Shown in pieces: positions 1-8,100 of a stretch of 64,000 nt of DNA. Each line of letters begins with the position of its first letter. The stretch's first letter is position 1. Source of the DNA: Clostridia bacterium (GTDB lineage: Bacteria; Bacillota; Clostridia; Peptostreptococcales; Anaerovoracaceae); contig CABJAP010000002.1 of NCBI GenBank assembly GCA_902363595.1, forward strand, positions 234,379 to 298,378, written 5' to 3'. The notes under the pieces were generated by a model. That model did no database searches. It saw only the letters and a list, made by a program, of their open reading frames with translations, and had not been told where the DNA came from. A program made the position numbers and the translations under genes.

Positions 1-22
1 CCACATAATTTCGATTATGTGG
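1..22. repeat. Perfect 8-bp inverted repeat at window edge
   Basis: CCACATAA and TTATGTGG flank a 6-base loop. It may be the end of a terminator or operator of a gene outside the window. No T run follows, so its role is not determined. Confidence 0.4.
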
Positions 23-129
23 TAACCCGAAACGGAGCGTATCAAAATCTTGCCTGCGTAAAGGCGGCTGAGAATAGATATCGACCTCATTTTATGCGAT
101 AAGACAGCGCAAATTAATCACTACGAGGG

Positions 130-175
130 AAACAGCGGGGAAGCTAAGCAGAATACCGCTGTTTTCTTGATTTTA
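130..175 (+). terminator. Terminator-like hairpin in the leader of the first signal peptidase gene
   Basis: AAACAGCGG (130-138) pairs with CCGCTGTTT (156-164), followed by a T-rich stretch. It lies between the window edge and the gene at 301, so it is either the terminator of an upstream gene or an attenuator in a leader. I see no riboswitch family I can name in 1-129. Confidence 0.5.
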
Positions 176-300
176 TCGTATATTTGGTAAGGACAGGAAA
201 CCCGTACATCGTATACTTCCAATAAAAAAGAGCGGCGGTTTTCAGGCTTTGGATCGCCTGATTGGGACAATGTGAAAAAGAAGGGACTGATTTTAGCTTT

Positions 301-990
301 ATGTCTACGAACAAACAGCGGCAAGTACCAGCGAAGGGTACAAGGCATCGTGCGCTTACGGTGGTCGGTGTTGTGCTGTGCATTATTCTGATACCTGTGC
401 TTGCGATCAACATTACACTAATTGTCAAAAGCTACATCCATGATGAAGAGGTGCCGAGCGTGGGCGGATATCTGCCCATGATCGTAATGACGGACTCCAT
501 GTATCCGCAGATCCACAGCGGCGACCTGATTATCTGCCGCACGACAGATGCGCAGACCGTGAAAAAAGGCGACGTGATCGCCTTCTTCGATCCGGCGGGA
601 AACGGCAGCAGCGTAGTCACGCACCGGGTAGTCAAGGTTGTGAAAAAGGATGGAGCGCTGTTCTTCCGAACCCGGGGCGATGCCAACAATACGGCTGATG
701 CAGAGCTGGTTCCCGCAGAAAACCTGGTGGGCACCTATGTGAAACGGATCCCCGGGGCCGGAAACGCGGCGATGTTTTTACAAACTGTACCGGGACTCAT
801 CGTTTGCGTGATTTTGCCTCTGATTCTGCTGATTGGATACGACTTTATCCGCCGCAGGAGATATGAAAAGAAAAAAGCGCAGGATACCGATGCACTGCTG
901 GCGGAGCTGCAGGCGCTGAGAGAAGAAAAAAGCAGTCCGCCTCCTGGGAAATCCGGCCCTGAGAACAGGGCATCCGGCAGGAAGAGCTGA
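301..990 (+). CDS. sipW: SipW-type (ER-type) signal peptidase I
   Basis: Membrane signal peptidase that would cleave leader peptides of TasA/camelysin-like exported proteins on the outer face of the membrane. An N-terminal membrane segment covers about residues 18-42. The S26B motif TDSMYP gives the nucleophile Ser66, and THRV gives His108 in the place where bacterial enzymes carry Lys, which is the Ser-His pair of the ER type. A second membrane segment lies near residues 165-190 with a basic tail. The ATG at 301 is preferred over an in-frame TTG at 262 because AAGAAGG precedes it, though the spacing is long. The next gene encodes a likely substrate. A second copy lies at 3157. Family call is firm; which peptidase serves which substrate is not known. 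Confidence 0.88.
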   Translation: MSTNKQRQVPAKGTRHRALTVVGVVLCIILIPVLAINITLIVKSYIHDEEVPSVGGYLPMIVMTDSMYPQIHSGDLIICRTTDAQTVKKGDVIAFFDPAGNGSSVVTHRVVKVVKKDGALFFRTRGDANNTADAELVPAENLVGTYVKRIPGAGNAAMFLQTVPGLIVCVILPLILLIGYDFIRRRRYEKKKAQDTDALLAELQALREEKSSPPPGKSGPENRASGRKS

Positions 991-1164
991 CCATTTACTG
1001 TCATGTCTGTCCCCATGCCACGATGGAGATTGAATGGAATAAAAGCCGCGTTTTATGGTATAAGAAATTATATGTTTTATCAGCGGCGCATTACCGGGCA
1101 GCTGTGCGCAAAAATTGCTGCACAGGGCGCGGATCAAAAAGATGAAGGAAAGGAGTAATATGCA

Positions 1165-2055
1165 ATGAAAAAGAACAAAGCAATGCGGCTGGCATCCTGT
1201 CTGCTGGTGCTCACTCTGCTGACGGCCTGCATGATCAGCGGGACGTTTGCCAAATATGTGTCCGGCGACACGACCAGCGATACGGCCAAGGTCGCCAAGT
1301 GGGGTGTAACTGCCCAGGCCAGCGGTTCGCTGTTTGGAAAGGCCTATAACATCAATACAGCAGCAACTGACGGAGATGAGATTGCTGCCACTTCCACAAA
1401 CGTCTCCGGCACAGACAATGTAGTAGCCCCAGGCACGAAAAACACCAAGGGCCTGATCCTGAGCATTTCCGGCACACCGGAAGTAGCCAATACGGTCGCT
1501 GCCGCGGTACCCAAAGACAAGACCAATAGTGACATTTTTCTGAAAGAGGGTACTTATGGGGTGATGGCGGAAGCGAACGGCGTAACAGCGGCTAATGTGA
1601 CTGACTATTATGTTGAAAGTAGTGGCACATATACAAAAGCAACTAATGGTTCCTTTAATGCGGACACAACTTATTATAAACTGGTTGATGAAGCTGCAGT
1701 CGTAAATGACTATTATCCTATTAACTGGAAAGTTACACCGAAAACAGGAACTGCAGCTGGAAATATCAAGAAGGGAACCGAGCTTTTGACATCAATTAAA
1801 ACCGTATTTGGTTCGACATCTAATAATGCAGGCGTAGCTCTGGATAATAGCTGCACCATCACCTGGGAATGGCCGATTGGTACTGATGCTGCTAACAACG
1901 ATGCCGCCGATACAATTCTCGGCCATCTTATGAATACAAATAGTAAGGTGGTTAAGCAGGATGCAGGTGCTGCAACCTATCAGGCAGTGGCTGATGCTGA
2001 CTACAGCACAAAGCTGGCCTTCAACGTCGAGCTGTCTGTAACCCAGATCGACTAA
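1165..2055 (+). CDS. TasA/camelysin-like exported protein with SipW-type leader
   Basis: Probable extracellular fibre or matrix protein. The N terminus has Lys residues, a hydrophobic stretch and the GTFAKYVSGDT type junction typical of SipW substrates, followed by VAKWGV as in TasA-family proteins. A Cys inside the hydrophobic stretch (LTAC) could also read as a lipobox, but the KYVS junction after it argues for SipW cleavage. Residues about 125-180 carry a Tyr/Thr-rich insert (DYYVESSGTYTKA type) that resembles low-complexity segments of clostridial surface proteins. AAGGAG precedes the ATG. A strong terminator follows at 2085, so this gene may be made in excess over those downstream. No enzyme motif seen. 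Confidence 0.75.
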   Translation: MKKNKAMRLASCLLVLTLLTACMISGTFAKYVSGDTTSDTAKVAKWGVTAQASGSLFGKAYNINTAATDGDEIAATSTNVSGTDNVVAPGTKNTKGLILSISGTPEVANTVAAAVPKDKTNSDIFLKEGTYGVMAEANGVTAANVTDYYVESSGTYTKATNGSFNADTTYYKLVDEAAVVNDYYPINWKVTPKTGTAAGNIKKGTELLTSIKTVFGSTSNNAGVALDNSCTITWEWPIGTDAANNDAADTILGHLMNTNSKVVKQDAGAATYQAVADADYSTKLAFNVELSVTQID

Positions 2056-2084
2056 CGTTTTCAAAGGAAGCTTTTATACATAAG

Positions 2085-2129
2085 GAACTCCGCCGGCCTG
2101 CCGTGGCCGGTCCGGCAGAGTTCTCTTTT
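2085..2129 (+). terminator. GC-rich terminator after the TasA-like gene
   Basis: GAACTC (2085-2090) and GAGTTC (2118-2123) close a stem with an inner CCGGCC/GGCCGG pair, followed by TCTTTT. It would reduce transcription from the fibre-like gene into the rest of the locus. Confidence 0.75.
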
Positions 2130-2130
2130 G

Positions 2131-2170
2131 CTTTTTCGAAAATCCGCAAAACCAGGGGTTTTCGAAAAAG
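2131..2170. repeat. 12-bp perfect inverted repeat
   Basis: CTTTTTCGAAAA (2131-2142) and TTTTCGAAAAAG (2159-2170) flank a 16-base loop just downstream of the terminator. Read on either strand it ends in T or A runs, so it may be a second terminator or a leader structure for the gene at 2214. Confidence 0.5.
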
Positions 2171-2213
2171 TAAAAGTCTGGCCAGAGAATAAAGAAAAGG
2201 GAGGTAGCTGTCG

Positions 2214-3179
2214 ATGAAACGACAATCCGGCGCTGAGCTGCGAACTCAGGAAAAGAAAAACAAGCGCAGAGGATTCATGATCGTAATCGCACTGCTGATC
2301 ATTTCTCTGTTGTCCAGTGCGGCGGCTTTGGCTGACCGTCTGGCTGACCACATCCCGGCGGAGCGGGAGACAATCGCGCTCACAAATTCAGACGGCTCCA
2401 AAAACGTGACCGATATGGAGCTTTTGCGCATATCCGGCAAAAACGGTGAAAGGCAAATCGTGGCTGCGGGAGAAAACGGTGAAGAACTCATCGCTCCTGG
2501 CATGATAAAAAACCATACCTTTCAAATAAGAAACGTGGAAGACATTTCAATGGACTATACCGTGACCGCAGAGCCAAAGATAGAGCCGGCCTCAACGGAC
2601 GTTCCCCTGGAAATCCGATTGAGGACGCAAGACGGAGACTACCTGATCGGCGGTCCCGATCAATGGGTTTCCTTAAAGGAGATAAATGAGGCGGAAGGAA
2701 AAACCACCCTGGATGTGAACCAGGCGGACGAATACACACTGCAATGGCGGTGGCCCTTTGATTCCGGCGACGACACTTACGATACCCAATTGGGAAATAC
2801 GGCACTGAAACAAGAGCTTATTCTGTCTGTCAGGCTTAAGACCGTCGCCACGCCCACGCCGGATCCGCTGCCGCCGACAGAACCGACAGAGACGATCCCC
2901 CAGCAGCCAACAACAACACCAGTACCGGATGAAAGCAGCCAGCCGGAGCAGGACAAAAACCCTGCGCAGACAGAGAAAGACCGTCAGAAAATCAGCTCTG
3001 GCGGCGGAACGGATGCGACTCAAGAAAAAGGCAAAGGAGGCCCGGCAAAGACCGGCGACCGCAGTTACCTGCCATATATCCTTCTGGCAGCGGCTGCCCT
3101 CCTGGTAACTGTGCTGGTGCTGATCAAACGGGACAAAAAGAAGGAGGAGACAAATTCTGAAGGCCAAAAGAAATCATAA
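2214..3179 (+). CDS. Cell-surface protein with TasA-like body and sortase-like C-terminal tail
   Basis: Exported protein of 321 residues. A membrane/leader segment lies near residues 20-40. The middle (about 45-210) resembles the beta-rich body of TasA-like proteins, including a GMIKNHTFQIRN segment like the 'mode of attachment' strands of this family. A Pro/Thr-rich stalk (about 212-250) is followed by a Gly/Lys linker and then PAKTGD, a hydrophobic stretch and a basic tail, the layout of a sortase signal with PAKTG in place of LPXTG. It could therefore anchor the neighbouring fibre proteins to the wall. No sortase gene is in the window. Its 3' end overlaps the next gene by 23 bases. Confidence 0.65.
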   Translation: MKRQSGAELRTQEKKNKRRGFMIVIALLIISLLSSAAALADRLADHIPAERETIALTNSDGSKNVTDMELLRISGKNGERQIVAAGENGEELIAPGMIKNHTFQIRNVEDISMDYTVTAEPKIEPASTDVPLEIRLRTQDGDYLIGGPDQWVSLKEINEAEGKTTLDVNQADEYTLQWRWPFDSGDDTYDTQLGNTALKQELILSVRLKTVATPTPDPLPPTEPTETIPQQPTTTPVPDESSQPEQDKNPAQTEKDRQKISSGGGTDATQEKGKGGPAKTGDRSYLPYILLAAAALLVTVLVLIKRDKKKEETNSEGQKKS

Positions 3180-3732
3180 ACGAATCGGGATCGGGAGGCT
3201 CTGTCTGCTGGCAGTCGCCGCCCTGATCATCGGTTTGAACGTATATTATTTTAACGCGCACCGTCTGGCGGGAAACTCCCTGCCGATGCCTTTCGGGTAC
3301 GGAGCGGCAGTCGTATTGTCAGGAAGCATGGAGCCGGCCCTCTCCACCGATGACCTGATTTTTGTCCGTAAGACCGGCGACCTGAAAGCGGGGGACATCA
3401 TTGTGTATCAGGATCGGGCCCAGCTGGTGGTTCACAGGATCATCGCTCTGGATGAGAATACCGTACGAACCAAAGGCGATGCCAACCAGGCAGCCGACCC
3501 GCCAGTTGACCGGCCGCAGGTCAAAGGTACGGTGATTGGACATATACCCTGGGCAGGACGACTTGTCAGCGCACTGCAGACTCCGGCGGCGATTATCGGA
3601 ATTCTTATTGCCGCAATCGCGCTCATCGAATGGTCCTATCGCCGGGAGAAAGCCTGCGCAGATCGGCAGCAGCAGCGCATCCGAAGTGAAATCGAACGTT
3701 TAAAGCAGGAAAAGGACAGAGATCAGAAATAA
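3157..3732 (+). CDS. sipW: Second SipW-type signal peptidase, non-standard start codon
   Basis: ER-type signal peptidase I. The order is a basic N terminus, membrane segment (about 14-30), LSGSMEP with Ser57, and VVHRI with His93, then a C-terminal membrane segment and a charged tail. Family members normally begin some 25 residues before the first TTG at 3235, and the frame is open back to a strong AAGGAGG at 3141-3147. No ATG, GTG or TTG lies between them, so CTG at 3157 (or ATT at 3154) is the likely start; the only canonical alternative would remove most of the membrane anchor. It overlaps the upstream gene by 23 bases, suggesting coupled translation. Two TasA-like substrates follow immediately. 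Confidence 0.82.
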   Translation: MKAKRNHKRIGIGRLCLLAVAALIIGLNVYYFNAHRLAGNSLPMPFGYGAAVVLSGSMEPALSTDDLIFVRKTGDLKAGDIIVYQDRAQLVVHRIIALDENTVRTKGDANQAADPPVDRPQVKGTVIGHIPWAGRLVSALQTPAAIIGILIAAIALIEWSYRREKACADRQQQRIRSEIERLKQEKDRDQK

Positions 3733-3750
3733 GGAAAGGAGACCGCCGGC

Positions 3751-4320
3751 ATGGAACAGAGGCAGAACAAGCAAAAAAATATGGCATGGAAAACGGCCGC
3801 TGTTTTGTTTTGCCTGTGTTTGATTTCCTTGTGGGCGCTTTCCGGGACCCTGGCCAAATATGTCAGCTCCGATACTGCCGGAGAAAAAGCCCGTGCGGCC
3901 TCGGTTGTCTTTCATGTGAAAGATCAAGATGGCGTGAAGAGTCTGGATCTGACCAGCGAGTTAGCCCTTGCCGGCCTGCAGCCGGGACAGAAGAAAACGC
4001 TGCCATTTTCAGTTGTCAATTACGAAGGCTCTGCAATCAGCGAAACGGCCATGGAATACACGATTTCCATTGAGACAACAGGAAATCTGCCTTTAACGTA
4101 TTCCTTACAGGCAGATTCTGGCGGACTTGATTCTCCAGCGGCCTCGCCATCCGAAAAAGCCACCTGGAGCGGCGGCAAGCTGCCGGCAGCTGCAAAAGAA
4201 ACCCATTCCTATACGCTGACGGTTCAATGGCCGTCTGATAAAAACAGTGCTGAGTATAGCGCCGAGATCGACTCGGTATATCTGAACGTAGAGGCCGTGC
4301 AGAAAACGCCCGGGGCATGA
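3751..4320 (+). CDS. Small TasA/camelysin-like exported protein
   Basis: Exported protein of 189 residues with a SipW-type leader: basic start, hydrophobic stretch (about 14-32) and the SGTLAKYVSSDTAGEKAR junction. The mature part has alternating beta-like strands (SVVFHVKDQ, TLPFSVVNYE, TYSLQADSG, TLTVQWP) as expected for the TasA/CalY family. AAGGAG stands before the ATG, 18 bases after the peptidase stop, so peptidase and substrate are in one operon. Likely a fibre subunit or an adaptor for one; the exact role is inferred from context only. Confidence 0.7.
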   Translation: MEQRQNKQKNMAWKTAAVLFCLCLISLWALSGTLAKYVSSDTAGEKARAASVVFHVKDQDGVKSLDLTSELALAGLQPGQKKTLPFSVVNYEGSAISETAMEYTISIETTGNLPLTYSLQADSGGLDSPAASPSEKATWSGGKLPAAAKETHSYTLTVQWPSDKNSAEYSAEIDSVYLNVEAVQKTPGA

Positions 4321-4333
4321 AAAGAGGTGCAGC

Positions 4334-5089
4334 GTGAAAAAATGCTTTAAAATACAAGACAAACTGAAACGACCACTTCTCATTTGCCTGGCCGCGATCC
4401 TCGTTCTGGCCGGTATTGCGGGAGCCAGATACGTGTTGACCTGGGACAGCGGCTCCCAGCTGGCAGGTGCGGCAGACTTCTATTTCACCAGCGATTTACT
4501 GGAAGAGGTAAAGACAGGGGAAAAGGCGCTGATCCGGTATATTGACCCTCAGACGGGAAGCTTTACCATTGAACTGCACAATTTTGCGGATTCAAAGCGG
4601 ATCACGGAGGAAGACATTACATACGAGGTCACGGTAACCGGTGGAACAGTAAATGATCCACAAACAGGCAAACTGATAGGGAGCCAGAAAACTACAAATT
4701 CCATCACCATTACACCTGATTCAGGAAAGGATCGGGTGGAGGTGACAGCTGCCAGTACGGCACCTTACAAAAAAGAACTGAAAGCAAGCTTCCAATTGAC
4801 CGGGGGCAATCAATATCAGGTGGATGATACAGCAGGCAGCACGGCTGCGGTATTAACGATGACCTGCACAAAAGAAGGAACGCAGGCAATTACGTTGAAA
4901 CTTCCCGAAAATGTTGTCCCCGATGCCACCGACAGCCGGGTAACAAAGCCAGGGGACAGCTATCAGTTCACGGTAACAGAAAAAGGTGTTTTTTCACTGG
5001 TACTGCTGAAAAAGGAAACGAAGCAAAACTTAAAAAAAGAACTGGTACCCTTTGAGAATGAAATTGATATGACAGCGAAGGCAACCTGA
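4334..5089 (+). CDS. Exported TasA-related protein of the surface locus
   Basis: 251 residues starting at GTG with GAGGTG in front. A membrane segment (about 15-32) is followed by AGARYVL and then AADFYFTSDLLEE, a combination seen in clostridial proteins next to SipW. The rest is beta-rich with no cysteine pairs or catalytic motif. It lies 13 bases after the previous gene and 27 before the giant surface protein, so all are probably co-transcribed. A minor fibre component or linker is plausible; I cannot assign a more exact function. Confidence 0.6.
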   Translation: MKKCFKIQDKLKRPLLICLAAILVLAGIAGARYVLTWDSGSQLAGAADFYFTSDLLEEVKTGEKALIRYIDPQTGSFTIELHNFADSKRITEEDITYEVTVTGGTVNDPQTGKLIGSQKTTNSITITPDSGKDRVEVTAASTAPYKKELKASFQLTGGNQYQVDDTAGSTAAVLTMTCTKEGTQAITLKLPENVVPDATDSRVTKPGDSYQFTVTEKGVFSLVLLKKETKQNLKKELVPFENEIDMTAKAT

Positions 5090-5116
5090 TCTTATGGATG
5101 AGGCGGAGGGAGAGGC

Positions 5117-8100
5117 ATGAGAATGAAGATAGATCAAATATCCGTTATGCAAAAGAAGAAAAAGGCAGACATTTTAGTGGCACTGCTGACCGTGTGCCTG
5201 CTTCTGTTCACACTGGGAATGGCAGGCAGGCAGGTTTATGCAGAGGATCATACCGTTCTGATTACCATGGATGATACGGTCCGGCTGCAGCTGCCGGTAT
5301 CAGACGGTGCGGTCCTCCTGCCCGAATGTCCTCCGGAAATCGCGGCGCTTCACAAGCAGGAAGCAGGGGATGGGGATACCTTTGCCGGCTGGCAGGAAAA
5401 AGGCGCTGATGATTCTGTGGCTGCCCAAAAGGCAGGTGCAGCTTTTCCAGTAGGTGAAAAAACTACGGTTGCCCTGAAGTCCGTATGGCGGTCTGCTGAC
5501 AGGGATGAGACAAAGGAGCCCATAGAGCCAAAGAAAGCTGCGGCTGCTGCCAAATCTTCGGTCAAGTCATCCCCTGCGGCTGCTGCCGTTTCACAAAAGA
5601 CGGTCTATGTAAATCAGAGCACTGGAGTCGATACCAATGATGGAACAAAAGACCAGCCGGTTAACACTCTGGATGCGGCGGCTGGTAAGCTGACCAAAGC
5701 GGCCGATGGGGGGACGGTTGAGAATAATAAAATCCTAATCCAGGGAAAGTATAGTCTGGGTACTGGCAGGGAGATAACATTATTTGCAAGGGATAAATCC
5801 GTTCCGGTAACCATAGAGGGCGATCCTGAGAAGGATGCTGAGTTAAGTCAGAAATGGACAACGGATCAGACGGAATCCTTTGTTAATCTGGACGATGACC
5901 TGTGCCTGCAAAAGATGAAAGCAACCGGGATCGAACATATATACGGGCAGGGGCATAACATAACAATCGGGGAAGGGGTAAATAATTACGGGAACATAGA
6001 AGGGATTAACGGAGCAAGATACTTCTATTTGTATGGAGCTGGAAATAATGAGATTCTTAATAAGAAGGTCGGGGAGATTGTAGTCAGGAGCGGAAAAACA
6101 ACAAGAATTGCCGGTTATGTGAGAAGTAACCCAAGCCTTGATGCACAGAACCTGCCCGCAAAGATCACAATATCCGGAACGGCTGAGGTAGACACCATTA
6201 TTACAGGCAATGCCAGCGGACAGGTAATAAATGCAGAGGCAGAGATTACGGTAGCTGGAGGGAAGGTAGGGACCCTGGTTGGAGGTAATCAGGGGTTTAA
6301 TGCTGCGCCGTCCGATTTCTGGGGTAATACAGCCATCCGCATTTCAGGAGGAACGGTCAACAATGTCCTGGGTGCGGGAACGGGTCGGAATCAAAGTATT
6401 CCTACCTATACCGGCCATCTGTCCATTGAAGTTTACGGCGGGAACGCAAAAAACATTTATGGCGGCGGATCGGCTGCTTTTGTTACGAAAGACGGTAAGG
6501 TAGACATTAAGATTAGCGGCGGTACGGTAGGGGATGTCTTTGCAGCGGGCCAGGGCGGTGATGGAGCGATCGTCGCCCCAGATAGCGGCAAATCATTTAC
6601 TGAATCTCAAGATCTGTTTGGGAGCATGCTTGGAACAGCGACGATCACCATTGCAGACAATGCTGTAGTTACGGGCAATATCTATGCCAGCGGAAGTGGG
6701 TTCGAGCCTGCATCGGATAAAAAATATGATACCACAAAAAATGCCTATTTGGGCGGAAAGGCTGATATCTCGATAGAGGGAGGCACGGTTAAAGGCAGCA
6801 TTTATGGCGGCGGCAGGGGAATTAACAAGACTGGCTATGAACAGTGCGCCAGAGTGGACACTGGGGCAGAGGCCAAGGTTACGCTTTCCGGCGGGACGGT
6901 TGAGGGCAGCATCTATGGCGGCGGTGAGATTGCGAAGGTGGGAAGTAAGACTCAGGTTGTGATTTCAAAGGGCAGGGTTAAAGGCAACGTTTATGGCGGC
7001 GGCAAGACTGCAGATGTAACAGGCTCCGCAGAGGTTACGCTTTCCGGTGAGAACAATAACACAGTAATCGAAGGCAATGTTTACGGAGGCGGCGAGAAAG
7101 GCGCTGTAAAGGGCGGAACAACGGTCAATATAAAGCAGGCAACCATACAGGGTTCGGTCTACGGCGGAGCTCTGGGAGAAACGAATAAGGTACTGGTTGA
7201 AGGACGTTCTACGGTCAATATGACGGGCGGATGGGTCCAAAAAAATCTTTATGGCGGCAGCGAGCTGAGTAACGATGGTGCTGATGTGTCTGCGGGAACA
7301 GCGCTGCCGGATTTGGTCTTTGTGAACCTGGTCGGCGGTACGGTAGACCACAATGTATTCGGAGGCGGATATAAGGGGACGGTCAATGGCTCGACCCATT
7401 TACATATTGGCGAGGGAGCTCTGGGAGAGTGTAAGTATTATCAGGAACATCCTGAGGATAAACCTGATTTAAACCCATCGGCTTTGTCTGTCAGCGGATC
7501 TGTTTATGCCGGCGGCGATTATGGCGGCGGCGCTGCCGGGTACGATGATATCACCGTAAAAGGCACTTCTCATGTATATATTGATGGGACGAACTATGAT
7601 ACGGGGCAAAATAATAATGCGCATCAGATGACAATAGCGGGCGGGGTCTTTGGCAGCGGCGCATCCTGTGATGCAGGCTCAACCCGTCTGGTCACCCTGA
7701 AAAATTACGGCGTGCGGACAGAAAATGAAAAAAAGGCCGCAAGCGGAGCGACCCGCAGCTTAAAAGCGATCCAGCGGGCTGACCGGGTATTGCTGCTCAA
7801 TTCGCATGTACAGCTGACCGGTCAATCGGACGCAGCCAATAAGGATCAGACTGCTCTGTACTCCCTGAACCGGGTTGGTGATCACGGAGAAGATAAGGTA
7901 ACAGATGGTTTGGGAACCGGACTGGTACTCCAGAGCGGCAGTACGCTGGTACTGGAATCTCCGGTTATCGAACTGGCAAAATTTCAGAGTTTAGATGGGT
8001 CGGCGCGGGACGTAAAGGAGGAGGGGATTACAAGCTGCCCCAATACATTGCTGCTCAATACAGGCACAATTTTCCGCGTTGCTTATTCAGATTCAAATTA

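Noticed and set aside
46..120. Possible TPP riboswitch (GGCTGAGA near 67-74)
   Set aside because: The second conserved half and the closing helices are absent, and the gene downstream is a signal peptidase.
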